DNA from: Corynebacterium tuscaniense
GTDB taxonomy: Bacteria; Actinomycetota; Actinomycetes; Mycobacteriales; Mycobacteriaceae
Length of the DNA: 63,656 nt
Assembly: GCF_008693065.1 (NCBI RefSeq)
Contig: NZ_VXKH01000005.1
Span: 1 to 63,656, forward strand
Direction of reading: 5' to 3'
Under the pieces are notes generated by a model, which did not search any database, was not told where the DNA came from, and saw only the letters and a program-made list of their open reading frames with translations. Made by a program: the position numbers and the translations under genes. This document shows, in pieces, positions 1 to 8,772 of this stretch. Position 1 is the first letter of the stretch. Every line of letters begins with the position of its first letter.

Positions 1-1049
1 AACCGGACCAGCGGGTCGAGCTTGTGCAGGTTCCGGAAGGGCGCGCCGGGTCCGTCGAGAAAGCTCAGCCAAGCCAGGCCGAACGGGCCGTGCGCTGCGC
101 CCATGAGCGCCACGCCGAGGCACAGCAGCACCACGAAGTAGCCGCGCCAGGGGGAGCGCCATGTGGCTAGCCCTGCGATAGCGACTGCCGCAATTGCGGC
201 AGTCGCGAGGACGAAGACAGGTTCCGCGACGAGGAGGGAGCCGGCGGTGCGCTCCGTATCCACGAAGGGGGCCCACGAGGTGGTGCCCCGAAGGATCTCC
301 GCCAGGTTGAGCCACCGAGTGGTTACGTAGGAAGACTCAATGAAATCTGTAAACGGCGCCGAATACTTCCCCAGCACCAACAGGGGGCCGATCCACCAGG
401 CGCTCACGAGCGCAGTTCCGGCCAGCCAACCGGCCAGATGCTTCCACGCCCCACGCCACAACAGGAGAATGAAAGCCGGCAGGCACGCCATCATCGTCGC
501 GGTGGCATTCACCGCGCCCATGAAAGCGATGGGTACCACTGCCGCGGCAACATCGCACCAGTTCAACCGCGTTGCCCCGATGAGCGGCAGCACCGTCCAC
601 GGCACCAGAGCGACAGGCCACGCCTCCGAAGAAATCGCGGTCAGTGTGGTGAGCATCCGCGGGCTCAACGCGAAGAGCACCCCCGCCGCCCAGGCTGGCC
701 ACAGAGCAAATCCGACCTTGCGTGCCACCAGGTACGCCCCGGAAAAACCCACCCCCATGACCACGATCCACCACATCCGCTGCGCCACCCAATCCGGCAG
801 CGGATCCGTAAGCAAGAAGAACAATCCGTGGGGGAACAGATACCCGTAGGCCTGGTTCTGAATTTGGCCCAGTGTGAATGTGTCCGTGTACGCATGCCCG
901 GCAGCGGCCAAGAATCCAGCCGGGTTCACCAGCACATCAAACTTGGTATCCGCTGCTGTGCGGCCGGGGGCTTGCAAAAAGGACAGAAGGCCCAGTGCCA
1001 GCCATGTGAAAAGGTGCGCGCTACTGGCGCGAGCCGTACTCCGGTCCAC
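1..1049 (-). CDS. aftD: Alpha-(1->3)-arabinofuranosyltransferase AftD-like, N-terminal part
   Basis: A large membrane glycosyltransferase of arabinogalactan/lipoarabinomannan assembly that uses decaprenyl-phosphoarabinose (family knowledge). Only the first ~349 codons are here; the gene runs off the left edge. The translation shows a first membrane segment (TWLALGLLSFLQAPG), the family-typical PGRTAADTKFDVLVNPAGFL stretch and many hydrophobic helices separated by short loops, ending with RNLHKLDPLVRL. This matches the DUF3367 (AftD) N-terminal region. The reading frame is open from GTG 1049, which overlaps the end of the upstream DUF2613 gene by 29 nt. That start is a guess; an in-frame TTG lies at 1052. 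The overlap implies cotranscription with the DUF2613 gene. Confidence 0.8.
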   Translation of the reverse strand, partial: MDRSTARASSAHLFTWLALGLLSFLQAPGRTAADTKFDVLVNPAGFLAAAGHAYTDTFTLGQIQNQAYGYLFPHGLFFLLTDPLPDWVAQRMWWIVVMGVGFSGAYLVARKVGFALWPAWAAGVLFALSPRMLTTLTAISSEAWPVALVPWTVLPLIGATRLNWCDVAAAVVPIAFMGAVNATATMMACLPAFILLLWRGAWKHLAGWLAGTALVSAWWIGPLLVLGKYSAPFTDFIESSYVTTRWLNLAEILRGTTSWAPFVDTERTAGSLLVAEPVFVLATAAIAAVAIAGLATWRSPWRGYFVVLLCLGVALMGAAHGPFGLAWLSFLDGPGAPFRNLHKLDPLVR

Positions 1050-1218
1050 CAAGAACCGCCTGGTCAGCGGGCACAGCATTGCCGGTGGGCACACGGTTCT
1101 GCCCGGAGAAACCCGCGATTCCCACGACCGCCACGATGCCGAGCACCACGCCCGTTACGGCGCTGGCAAGAACCGGGCCGAGGGTGCGGCGCGGCCACGA
1201 TGCGGTGCGGTTTGTCAT
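1021..1218 (-). CDS. DUF2613 family small membrane protein
   Basis: A 65-residue protein with one central hydrophobic helix (about residues 14-36, LGPVLASAVTGVVLGIVAVV), a short basic N-terminus (MTNRTASWPRR) and a polar tail with VPTGNAVPADQAVLGGPEYG. This is the pattern of the corynebacterial and mycobacterial DUF2613 family, which lies next to AftD in relatives. It probably sits in the cytoplasmic membrane with its C-terminus outside, but its role is unknown. ATG at 1218 was chosen because the family starts MxNR; a longer frame exists upstream but crosses the divergent gene. It overlaps the 5' end of the AftD gene, so the two are probably translated together. Confidence 0.75.
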   Translation of the reverse strand: MTNRTASWPRRTLGPVLASAVTGVVLGIVAVVGIAGFSGQNRVPTGNAVPADQAVLGGPEYGSRQ

Positions 1219-1317
1219 GCTCACAGACCATACCAGCCCTTTGGGGCGGAGCGTGTCCACGCGGGACGATAGTATAGGCCCGACACGACTTCTTATAGCT
1301 CTAAGGAATCCACTTTC

Positions 1318-2460
1318 ATGCGCGCATCCATCACAGGCTTCCTGGCGTTGTGTGCTGCGCTCATGCTCAGCGCGTGTACGCCGACGGGTCCAGAATCTAC
1401 GCCGGAGACATCCCTTGCCACTGTGACCAACACCGTCACGGAAACGCCCGCGAGCCCTGCGCAGCAGCGCGTGCCGGAGGATCTTCGCATGCGCGTAGCA
1501 TCGCTCATGGTTGTGGGGGTTACTTCTTATGATGACGCCCGTGCCGCCCTCGACCAAGGCGTCGGCGGCCTGATTATCCCAAGCTGGGCGGACCCGGCCC
1601 TGCTTACCGAGGAAGGCCGTAACATCAACGCACTGCGGGAGGAATTCAAGCGCCCCTTTATCGTCGCCATTGATTTCGAAGGTGGCCGCGTTCAACGCCA
1701 TTCGCAGATCCTCGGATCCTTCCCCAGTCCGCGTGACCTGGCTAAACAGTCTGATGACGTCATTCAGGGCACCGGCTACGACATTGGCACTCGTCTGCGT
1801 GAACACGGCATCAACGTGGATTACGCACCGCTGCTGGACCTCGATGTCACGGACCTGGACATCGTGGGCGACCGCGCATTCGGCCCCTCACCCGATCGTG
1901 TCGCAGAGGTGGCCACGCTTTTTGCGCAGGGGCTTATCGACGCACGGGTGGCGCCCACCTTCAAACACTTCCCCGGCCATGGTCGCGCCAGCGGGGATAC
2001 CCACCACACCCTTGCGGTGACCCCGCACGTGGATGAACTGTATGGCTTCGACCTTGCCCCCTACGCTGCCGTGCTGCCGAAATTCCCCAACGCGTCTGTC
2101 ATGGTCGGCCACATGGCGGTGCCCGGAGTAGGGGAGGATGACCTTCCTGCCTCCCTCAATCCCGCCATTTATGAGCTCCTGCGTTCCGGTGACTACCCCG
2201 GCGGCTCACCTTTCCATGGTGTCGCAGTGACCGACGATCTCTCCGGCATGCGGGCCATCACCGACCACATGTCCACCCCCGAAGCCGTCCGTCGCGCCAT
2301 TGCCGCCGGCGCTGATCAAGCACTGTGGTCATCCGGTACAGACCTGCCTGCGGCCATTGACGGAGTGGTCGCCGCCGTCAACAACGGGGACATCCCCGAA
2401 GAACGGATCACCACCGCCGCCACCCGCGTCCAACAACAATTCATTGACACAGAATTTTGA
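1318..2460 (+). CDS. GH3 beta-N-acetylhexosaminidase, lipoprotein (NagZ-like)
   Basis: A 380-residue glycoside hydrolase family 3 enzyme expected to remove N-acetylglucosamine from peptidoglycan fragments or other glycans outside the cell. The N-terminus is a lipoprotein signal peptide with lipobox LSAC (Cys20). A TIM-barrel follows. It carries the NagZ signature KHFPGHG near residues 216-222, with the catalytic-type Asp-Thr-His-His (SGDTHH) just after it and the nucleophile region VTDDLSGM near residue 304. The length fits single-domain NagZ enzymes. Cytoplasmic NagZ of Gram-negatives has no lipobox; a secreted form fits a cell without an outer membrane. ATG 1318 follows AAGGAATCC. It is divergent from the DUF2613 gene and followed at 21 nt by the VanW gene. 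Confidence 0.88.
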   Translation: MRASITGFLALCAALMLSACTPTGPESTPETSLATVTNTVTETPASPAQQRVPEDLRMRVASLMVVGVTSYDDARAALDQGVGGLIIPSWADPALLTEEGRNINALREEFKRPFIVAIDFEGGRVQRHSQILGSFPSPRDLAKQSDDVIQGTGYDIGTRLREHGINVDYAPLLDLDVTDLDIVGDRAFGPSPDRVAEVATLFAQGLIDARVAPTFKHFPGHGRASGDTHHTLAVTPHVDELYGFDLAPYAAVLPKFPNASVMVGHMAVPGVGEDDLPASLNPAIYELLRSGDYPGGSPFHGVAVTDDLSGMRAITDHMSTPEAVRRAIAAGADQALWSSGTDLPAAIDGVVAAVNNGDIPEERITTAATRVQQQFIDTEF

Positions 2461-2481
2461 TCTTGAACTACCCTGTATCAG

Positions 2482-4188
2482 GTGAGCTCCAAACCTACAT
2501 CCACGAATCAGCCCGGCGCGTCCCGTGGCAGCAAGATCGCCGCGGGGTTCTTCGCCGGATTCTTCGTGCTTCTGCTTGGCCTGTATCTTGCTGATATTGG
2601 GCTCAACCGTGGCACTGTGCCACGCGGCACCACAGTTGGTGGTGTGGAGATTGGGACGATGAAGCCCGCCGCGGCGGTGAGTTTGTTGGAGGGAGAGCTC
2701 GGCGACGTGGAAAAGCGTCCCGTACTCGCGCGTGCCGGCGACGTAGAGGCGACCTTCATCCCTGAAAACGCTGGTCTCGGCGCTGACTGGCAGGCAACCG
2801 TCGACGCAGCTGGTGTGGAATCCCTCAACCCACTCTCGCGTCTGCTTGGCTTCTTCCGCACCAAAGAAGTGGACATCACCTCGACGATCGACGCGAACAA
2901 GCTTCAACCCGAAATCGACCGCCTAGCTGCGGATCTAGCGCGCGACCCCAAGGATGGGACCGTGGCGCTAGAAGGGGGTAAGGCCAAGGTTGAGGAGCCC
3001 GAGGACGGCCAACACGTCATGCGCGACGACCTCGAACGCACAATGACCCTCAACTGGATCAACCCGGATGGCATCAGTGTTGAACCGAAGACCACACCCC
3101 CGGCGATTGATGCCGACGTGATCAAACAAACCGTCGACGGGCCTGCCGCCGCCGCACTCAAAGGGCCACTGACCCTGCGTGGCGGCCAAGGTGAGCAAAA
3201 GGTCAAGGCTGTCATTGAACCCGAACGCATGGGCGAGATTGCCACCTTTCGTAATGAGCCAGAAAACAAAAAGATCGTCCCCGAAGTCAACCCCGACAAG
3301 GCTGAAGAAATCTTCGGTGAACAGCTCAAAGACACCGTCACGAAAGTCCAAAACGCCACTATCTCTGCCTCCGGCGCCGTGACCCCTTCCCAAGATGGCA
3401 ACGAGATTGCCTGGGATATCGTCTTGCGTGACCTTGATCGACGTGTGTTTGGCAGCGATCCCCGCGAATGGGACGCCGAATACCGTGACGTCCCCGCCAC
3501 CTTCACCACCGAACAAGCGAACAATGCCACCTTCAACGAAGAAGTTGGGTCCTTCACCACCGACGGGTACTCCGACGCCTCAGGCACCAACATCAAACTC
3601 GTGGCGGAGACCGTCAACGGTGCTGTAGTCAGCCCCGGCCAAACCTTCTCCCTCAACGGCTACACCGGCCCGCGCGGGGCGGCGCAGGGCTACGTGGAAT
3701 CCGGCATCATCATCAACGGTCACGCTGGCAAGGCTGTCGGCGGCGGCATCTCCCAGTTCGCCACCACCCTCTACAACGCCTCCTACTTCGCCGGCATGAC
3801 CGATGTCGCCCACACCCCGCACTCCTACTACATCTCCCGCTACCCAGCCGGGCGCGAAGCCACCGTGTACGAAGGTGCCATTGACCTGGTGTTCAAAAAC
3901 GACACCCCAAACCCAGTGAAGATTGTCACCGATTTCGGCGGCGGCAAGATCACCGTCCGCATGATGGGTGTGAAAGACCGCACCGTTGAATCCGTCAACG
4001 GCGGCCGCTGGGCAGAAACCTCCCCATCCCCACAGACCGTGTCCGGTGACGGTTGCGTCCCCTCCAGTGGTTCCCCTGGATTCACCACCTCTGACACCCG
4101 CATCGTCCGTGACCTTGCAGGCAATGAAATCTCCCGCGAAACCCAAACCACGGTGTACGACCCCCAACCAATCGTCCGCTGCGACTAA
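2482..4188 (+). CDS. VanW family membrane-anchored protein
   Basis: A 568-residue surface protein with a short cytoplasmic N-terminus, one transmembrane segment (about residues 18-40, AAGFFAGFFVLLLGLYLADI), two YoaR-like putative peptidoglycan-binding modules (roughly residues 45-200 and 215-340) and a C-terminal VanW domain. The VanW domain shows the conserved core SPGQTFSLNGYTGPR, GYVESG and GGGISQFATTLYNA (about residues 380-450). The molecular activity of VanW proteins is not established; the architecture points to a cell-wall role. It starts at GTG 2482, and TACCCT lies 7 nt before it, so the mRNA is probably leaderless. It ends 4 nt inside the convergent lipase gene. Confidence 0.85.
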   Translation: MSSKPTSTNQPGASRGSKIAAGFFAGFFVLLLGLYLADIGLNRGTVPRGTTVGGVEIGTMKPAAAVSLLEGELGDVEKRPVLARAGDVEATFIPENAGLGADWQATVDAAGVESLNPLSRLLGFFRTKEVDITSTIDANKLQPEIDRLAADLARDPKDGTVALEGGKAKVEEPEDGQHVMRDDLERTMTLNWINPDGISVEPKTTPPAIDADVIKQTVDGPAAAALKGPLTLRGGQGEQKVKAVIEPERMGEIATFRNEPENKKIVPEVNPDKAEEIFGEQLKDTVTKVQNATISASGAVTPSQDGNEIAWDIVLRDLDRRVFGSDPREWDAEYRDVPATFTTEQANNATFNEEVGSFTTDGYSDASGTNIKLVAETVNGAVVSPGQTFSLNGYTGPRGAAQGYVESGIIINGHAGKAVGGGISQFATTLYNASYFAGMTDVAHTPHSYYISRYPAGREATVYEGAIDLVFKNDTPNPVKIVTDFGGGKITVRMMGVKDRTVESVNGGRWAETSPSPQTVSGDGCVPSSGSPGFTTSDTRIVRDLAGNEISRETQTTVYDPQPIVRCD

Positions 4189-4922
4189 AAAGGCGGGATG
4201 GTTTCACCCAGCTCCCGCTCCAAACCCCAGCGGGTAAGCCGCGCGATCTCCATGTCCCGCGGCATGAGCGGGTGCAGTGGTGCGCCCGGAATCTCAAGAT
4301 TCACCACATCCGCGCCATCAACTGCTTCCAGCATCGACGTACTCGCCGGCGTCACAATATGGTCCCGCCGCGAATACAAGGACGTATACACCACCCCCGG
4401 GTGCGTATCCGGAACCACGCGGGCCAACAACCATTCCGATCCCACCAAATGCTGCTGGGCACTCTCGCCTAAGAAACGGTTCACCACAGCTTTTTGTTTG
4501 TTCATCACCTGGGATATCAGTTCCGCCCGCCCATCCACATCTGTGCCATGAAACGGCGAACCCATCGTGACCACCCGGCGCACCTTCTCATACCCACCAG
4601 CCGCGATGAACAACTTGGTCACCGTGCCACCCTGCGAATGCGCCACGATGTCCACCTGGTGTGCACCAGTTGCCGCGAGCACCTTGTCCACATTGGCAGC
4701 CAATTCCCCCACGAGATCATCTAGATTCCCCGTGCCATACAGCCCCGGCACCCGCATTTGGCCATAATCAAACCCCCACACCCAATAACCATGGGTGGCA
4801 AGATACCGGGCCTGACGCGTAAAAGCACTGGTCCTACCCTGGAAACCATGCACAAACAACACCGGCGTGGGATGCTGCGGGGTGAAAGCAGGATTGTTAA
4901 ACACAGGTTTGGGCAAGCGCAC
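4185..4922 (-). CDS. Alpha/beta-fold lipase/esterase
   Basis: A 245-residue serine hydrolase. The oxyanion-hole strand is VLFVHGFQGRTSAF (about residues 21-34), and the nucleophile elbow is AHSQGG (about residues 95-100), with Ser as nucleophile. The fold resembles class 2 lipases and triacylglycerol lipases of actinobacteria. There is no signal peptide, unlike many secreted lipases, so the form here is either cytoplasmic or starts further upstream. The start is GTG 4922, and TAGCGT lies 6 nt before it, consistent with a leaderless message. It converges on the VanW gene with a 4-nt overlap. The substrate cannot be deduced. Confidence 0.8.
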   Translation of the reverse strand: MRLPKPVFNNPAFTPQHPTPVLFVHGFQGRTSAFTRQARYLATHGYWVWGFDYGQMRVPGLYGTGNLDDLVGELAANVDKVLAATGAHQVDIVAHSQGGTVTKLFIAAGGYEKVRRVVTMGSPFHGTDVDGRAELISQVMNKQKAVVNRFLGESAQQHLVGSEWLLARVVPDTHPGVVYTSLYSRRDHIVTPASTSMLEAVDGADVVNLEIPGAPLHPLMPRDMEIARLTRWGLERELGETIPPF

Positions 4923-5063
4923 ACAGCCACGCTAGCAGTTCGGGCGTGCCGGGAGAGTTCAAGAAATCTAACCAAAGTCACGCAATAACGCGATGAAACC
5001 CCGGGCCCAGTAATCTGACGAGCGTCAGATTCCTCAGCCAACGCCCCTTTTTGAACCCCCACT

Positions 5064-5137
5064 TGGAGCCGGCGACGAGAATCGAACTCGCACTCTCAGC
5101 TTGGGAAGCTGATGTTCTACCACTAAACTACGCCGGC
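5064..5137 (-). tRNA. tRNA-Gly (anticodon CCC)
   Basis: The reverse strand folds into a full cloverleaf: acceptor stem GCCGGCG/CGCCGGC, D-loop AGTGGTAGA, anticodon stem TCAGC/GCTGA around the loop TTCCCAA (anticodon CCC, reading GGG), T-arm GCGAG-TTCGATT-CTCGT, discriminator T and an encoded CCA. It lies between the lipase gene and dcd. Confidence 0.95.
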
Positions 5138-5217
5138 GCAGCCACAACGAATGCAGCGGGAACATCGTAACACCGCCACCCCTCGAGCCCCCAAATGCGC
5201 GGGGTTAAGATTGTTTT

Positions 5218-5781
5218 GTGCTTCTTTCAGATCGTGACATTTCCTCCGCCATCGAGTCCGACCGCTTTCAGATCGACCCGTTCGACCCTGATCTGATCCA
5301 GCCATCGAGTATCGACGTGCGGATTGACAACCTCTTCCGCGTGTTCAACAACTCGAAATACACGCACATCGACCCCAAGGAAGAAATGCCGGACCTGACC
5401 ACCGAGGTCCAGGTCCCCGAAGGTGAACCCTTCGTGCTGCACCCCGGCGAATTTGTTCTCGCCGCAACGCTGGAGCACTTCACGCTTCCCGCCGACCTCG
5501 CTGGTCGCCTCGAAGGCAAGTCCAGCCTCGGCCGTCTTGGCCTGCTGACTCACTCCACAGCCGGGTTCATCGACCCGGGCTTCTCCGGCCACATCACCCT
5601 GGAGCTTTCCAACGTGGCAAACCTTCCCATCACTCTCTGGCCCGGCATGAAGGTTGGCCAGCTGGCGCTGTTCAAGATGAGCTCCCCGGCCCAAACCCCG
5701 TACGGCTCCAGCACACTCGGCTCCAAGTACCAAGGCCAGCGTGGCCCGACCCCATCGAAGGCCTACCTGAACTTCCGCTAG
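5218..5781 (+). CDS. dcd: dCTP deaminase
   Basis: A 187-residue homotrimeric dCTP deaminase that makes dUTP for thymidylate synthesis, possibly bifunctional with dUTPase activity as in mycobacteria (family knowledge). Seen in the sequence: N-terminal MLLSDRDI, the conserved [21 protein letters not shown], and the active-site block [17 protein letters not shown] (about residues 100-116) followed by [13 protein letters not shown]. The length is standard. The GTG start at 5218 has TAAGAT 6 nt upstream, so the transcript is likely leaderless. It stands alone between a tRNA and ugd, all on open sequence. Confidence 0.95.
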   Translation: MLLSDRDISSAIESDRFQIDPFDPDLIQPSSIDVRIDNLFRVFNNSKYTHIDPKEEMPDLTTEVQVPEGEPFVLHPGEFVLAATLEHFTLPADLAGRLEGKSSLGRLGLLTHSTAGFIDPGFSGHITLELSNVANLPITLWPGMKVGQLALFKMSSPAQTPYGSSTLGSKYQGQRGPTPSKAYLNFR

Positions 5782-5842
5782 ACACCTTCCTCTAAAAGCA
5801 CTCGCGCTGCGCAACTTCACAGTAGGGGTCATAATGGCCGGT

Positions 5843-7174
5843 ATGCGCATGACTGTGATTGGCACTGGTTACCTTGGCGCGACGCACGCCGCTTGCATGG
5901 CAGAACTTGGCCACGAGGTGCTGGGAATTGACGTTGACCAGGCAAAAGTCGATGCTTTAAAGGCTGGCAAGGTCCCGTTTTTTGAGCCCGGTTTGCCGGA
6001 GGTGCTGGAGCGCAATATTGCGAATGGTCGGCTGCGCTTCACCACGGATTACAAAGAGGCCGCCGAGTTCGCGAATGTCCACTTCATTGGCGTGGGCACC
6101 CCGCAGCAGCGTGGCAGTTACGCGGCGGACACTTCCTATGTTGAAGCAGCGGTGGATAGCCTTGTGCCGCATTTGCAGGGGGATCACGTGGTTTTCGGCA
6201 AGTCGACGGTGCCGGTTGGAACAGCTCAAGCACTTCAAGAACGAGCCAATAAGCTTATTAGCGCCTCCGCCACCCTCGAGATCGCCTGGAACCCCGAGTT
6301 TCTTCGCGAGGGCTACGCGGTCAATGACACGATCACACCGGACCGTATCGTGCTTGGCGTCCGTAGCCCCGAAGAGGGCATAGAAACCCACGCCGAAGAG
6401 ATTGCACGTGAGGTGTACGCTACTCCGCTGGCAGACGGTACGCCGTTTATTGTGACGGATCTGCAGACCGCTGAGCTGGTCAAAGTTTCCGCCAACGCTT
6501 TCCTGGCCACGAAGATTTCCTTCATCAATGCGGTCTCCGAGGTTTGTGAAATTGTTGGCGCCGATGTCACTCAGCTCGCAGACGCCATCGGCCACGACGA
6601 ACGCATCGGCCGTAAATTTCTCGGCGCCGGCCTCGGTTTCGGCGGTGGCTGCTTGCCTAAGGATATTCGCGCGTTCATGGCCCGCGCGGGCGAGTTGGGA
6701 GCCGATCAGGCCTTGACTTTCCTCCGCGAGGTGGATGCGATTAATATGCGCCGCCGCCAGCGAGTTATTGATTTGTCGCGCGAGATCCTAGGATCGCTCA
6801 TCGGCCGTCGCATCACAGTGCTCGGCGCTGCGTTTAAGCCGAATTCGGATGATGTGCGTGATTCGCCCGCACTCGCAGTCGCGGGTCAGCTCAATCTCGC
6901 GGGCGCCGCGGTGCGAGTCTACGATCCGGAGGCGATGGACAATGCACGCAAGGTCTTCCCCACGCTAGATTATGCAGACTCGCTCGATGACGCTCTGACG
7001 GACGCTGAACTGGTTATTCTCGCCACGGAATGGGACGAGTTCAAGAACTTAGATCCGGATCGTGCGGGTCAGCTCGTTGCAAGCCACATACTTATCGACG
7101 CCCGCAACGTCCTCCCCATCACCCCCTGGCGCGCCGCCGGCTGGGAGCTTCACGCCCTCGGTCGTTCTCTCTAA
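5843..7174 (+). CDS. ugd: UDP-glucose 6-dehydrogenase
   Basis: A 443-residue NAD-dependent enzyme oxidising UDP-glucose to UDP-glucuronate for envelope glycans. The N-terminal Rossmann motif is GTGYLGATHAACMAELGH, the catalytic Cys lies in GFGGGCLPKDIRAF (about residue 270), and the C-terminal UDP-binding domain contains GAAFKPNSDDVRDSPAL. A longer frame begins at ATG 5834 (MAGMRM), but CATAAT lies 7 nt before ATG 5843, so I prefer 5843 as a leaderless start; the family also starts MRMTVIG. The gene is monocistronic and followed by a repeat-bearing intergenic region. Confidence 0.92.
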   Translation: MRMTVIGTGYLGATHAACMAELGHEVLGIDVDQAKVDALKAGKVPFFEPGLPEVLERNIANGRLRFTTDYKEAAEFANVHFIGVGTPQQRGSYAADTSYVEAAVDSLVPHLQGDHVVFGKSTVPVGTAQALQERANKLISASATLEIAWNPEFLREGYAVNDTITPDRIVLGVRSPEEGIETHAEEIAREVYATPLADGTPFIVTDLQTAELVKVSANAFLATKISFINAVSEVCEIVGADVTQLADAIGHDERIGRKFLGAGLGFGGGCLPKDIRAFMARAGELGADQALTFLREVDAINMRRRQRVIDLSREILGSLIGRRITVLGAAFKPNSDDVRDSPALAVAGQLNLAGAAVRVYDPEAMDNARKVFPTLDYADSLDDALTDAELVILATEWDEFKNLDPDRAGQLVASHILIDARNVLPITPWRAAGWELHALGRSL

Positions 7175-7250
7175 CGCTTTTAACCGTCGCTTCTCGTTTC
7201 AGCAGCGTCGCTCCGGCGCTTTGAGAGAGTGGAAGGTATGTCGTCAGAGC

Positions 7251-7394
7251 ATGCGGACAAATCTGTCCCTTTGGTCGTGCTCTCCTGGTCAGAGCCAATA
7301 TTTGGTATGGACACGTAGTGTGTCCGCATGAAATAGAACTATTTTCCCAGAGTAAGAGGTGTAGTTGGAACGGTCTGGACAGATTTGTCCGCAT
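7251..7394. repeat. Palindrome cluster with 18-bp inverted ends
   Basis: The intergenic stretch 7175-7496 holds no gene. Two copies of ATGCGGACAAATCTGTCC in inverted orientation (7251-7268 and 7377-7394) are perfect reverse complements over 18 bp. Between them at 7309-7325 is a third palindrome, GGACACGTAGTGTGTCC, followed by GCAT. Each unit is itself palindromic around GGACA...TGTCC. Related units occur at 40308-40615 and 48601-48810. No ORF and no obvious target-site duplication are seen. Confidence 0.7.
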
Positions 7395-7448
7395 TTCATT
7401 TTGCGCAATCTATCCAGCCCGAGGGGCTGAGCTTGCGTCAGGCCGATT

Positions 7449-7492
7449 GGGCTCGGCCGAGCAGAGCCGAGCAAGGCAGAGCCGAGCCGAGT
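7449..7492. repeat. GC-rich GAGCCGAGC repeats and hairpin between convergent genes
   Basis: Just beyond the alaT stop, GCTCGGCCGAGC forms a self-complementary stem. It is followed by three imperfect copies of AGAGCCGAGC. The segment may fold as a terminator for both flanking genes, but no T-run follows on either strand, so this is uncertain. Confidence 0.35.
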
Positions 7493-7496
7493 GCGC

Positions 7497-8762
7497 CTAG
7501 TGCTGGTGGTAGTCCGAGAGGAAGTTGCCCAGGCGCTCAATGGCGTTCTCTAGCTGAGATGCCCAGGGGAGGGTGACCACGCGGAAGTGATCTGGCTTCG
7601 GGTAATTGAAGCCGGAACCACCAACCATGAGGATCTTCTCGCTCTTGAGAAGGTCGAGCATGAAGCGTTCGTCGTCGTGGATCTGGTACATGTCCAGGTC
7701 GATCTTGGGGAAGGCGTACATGGCGCCTTTAGGTTCAACCACGGACACGCCCGGGATCTCCCGTAACTTCTTCACCGTGATGTCGCGTTGCTCTTTCAAA
7801 CGGCCACCCTCGCCGGTAAGCGCGTAAATGGACTGACGTCCGCCAAGAGCCACCTGGATAGCGTGTTGGCCTGGGACGTTCGCGCACAGGCGGGTGCCGG
7901 CGAGCAAATCCAGGCCTTCGATGAATCCGGTCGCGCGACGTCGCGGTCCGGTAATGACCATCCAGCCAGAGCGGTAACCGCACACACGGTAAGCCTTGGA
8001 CAGGCCGTTGAAGGTGCAGGTGACCAGGTCGGGGGCGATGGAGGCCATAGAGTGATGGACGGCGCCGTCGTAAAGCACGCGATCATAAATTTCGTCGGCA
8101 AGCACCATGAGCTCATGCTCGCGCGCGATATCGGCAATTCCTTCGAGGATTTCCTTCGAATAGACCGCGCCCGTCGGGTTGTTCGGGTTGATCACCACGA
8201 TGGCTTTGGTGCGCGGGGTGACCTTTGAACGGATGTCCTCGAGAGACGGGTTCCAATTGTCCTCCTCATCGCACACGTAGTGCACTGGCTTGCCACCGGC
8301 GAGTGAGGTGGCTGCGGTCCACAGTGGGTAGTCGGGGGAAGGAATGAGCACTTCATCGCCATTGTTAAGTAGCGCCTGGGTGGTCATGGAAATGAGCTCG
8401 GAGACGCCGTTGCCGAGGTAGACATCGTCGATATCAAAATCCGGGAAGCCTTCCACCTCCTCGTAGCGTGTCACCACAGCGCGACGAGCCGGGATGATTC
8501 CTTTCGAAGTGGTGTAGCCCTGCGACGTTGGCAGAGCGGCGATCATGTCGCGCATGATCACATCGGGAGCGTCGAAACCGAAAATGGCCGGGTTACCTGT
8601 GTTCAGCTTCAAAATGGAGTGCCCATCGCGCTCCATCTCCTCCGCCGTCGCCGCAACCGGACCGCGGAGGTCATACGCTACGCCTTTCAGCTTGTCCGCC
8701 TGATCAAAGTGGCGATGCTTCTTAATACGGGGGGAAGATTTCGTCTCGGGTTGGTCGGTCAT
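7497..8762 (-). CDS. alaT: Pyridoxal-phosphate aminotransferase, AlaT type
   Basis: A 421-residue fold-type I aminotransferase of the alanine/aspartate class, expected to interconvert alanine and pyruvate with glutamate. Seen in the sequence: DLRGPVAATAEEME near the N-terminus, ILKLNTGNPAIFGFDAP, INPNNPTGAVYS, the PLP lysine in GLSKAYRVCGYRSGWM, and a C-terminal FRVVTLPWASQL. These match C. glutamicum AlaT rather than AspC. ATG 8762 has an AGGATGG ribosome site; in-frame ATGs at 8771 and 8780 would overlap the upstream gene. It lies 10 nt after the DUF1707 gene, so the two probably form an operon. Confidence 0.88.
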   Translation of the reverse strand: MTDQPETKSSPRIKKHRHFDQADKLKGVAYDLRGPVAATAEEMERDGHSILKLNTGNPAIFGFDAPDVIMRDMIAALPTSQGYTTSKGIIPARRAVVTRYEEVEGFPDFDIDDVYLGNGVSELISMTTQALLNNGDEVLIPSPDYPLWTAATSLAGGKPVHYVCDEEDNWNPSLEDIRSKVTPRTKAIVVINPNNPTGAVYSKEILEGIADIAREHELMVLADEIYDRVLYDGAVHHSMASIAPDLVTCTFNGLSKAYRVCGYRSGWMVITGPRRRATGFIEGLDLLAGTRLCANVPGQHAIQVALGGRQSIYALTGEGGRLKEQRDITVKKLREIPGVSVVEPKGAMYAFPKIDLDMYQIHDDERFMLDLLKSEKILMVGGSGFNYPKPDHFRVVTLPWASQLENAIERLGNFLSDYHQH

Positions 8763-8772
8763 GGAGGCCATC

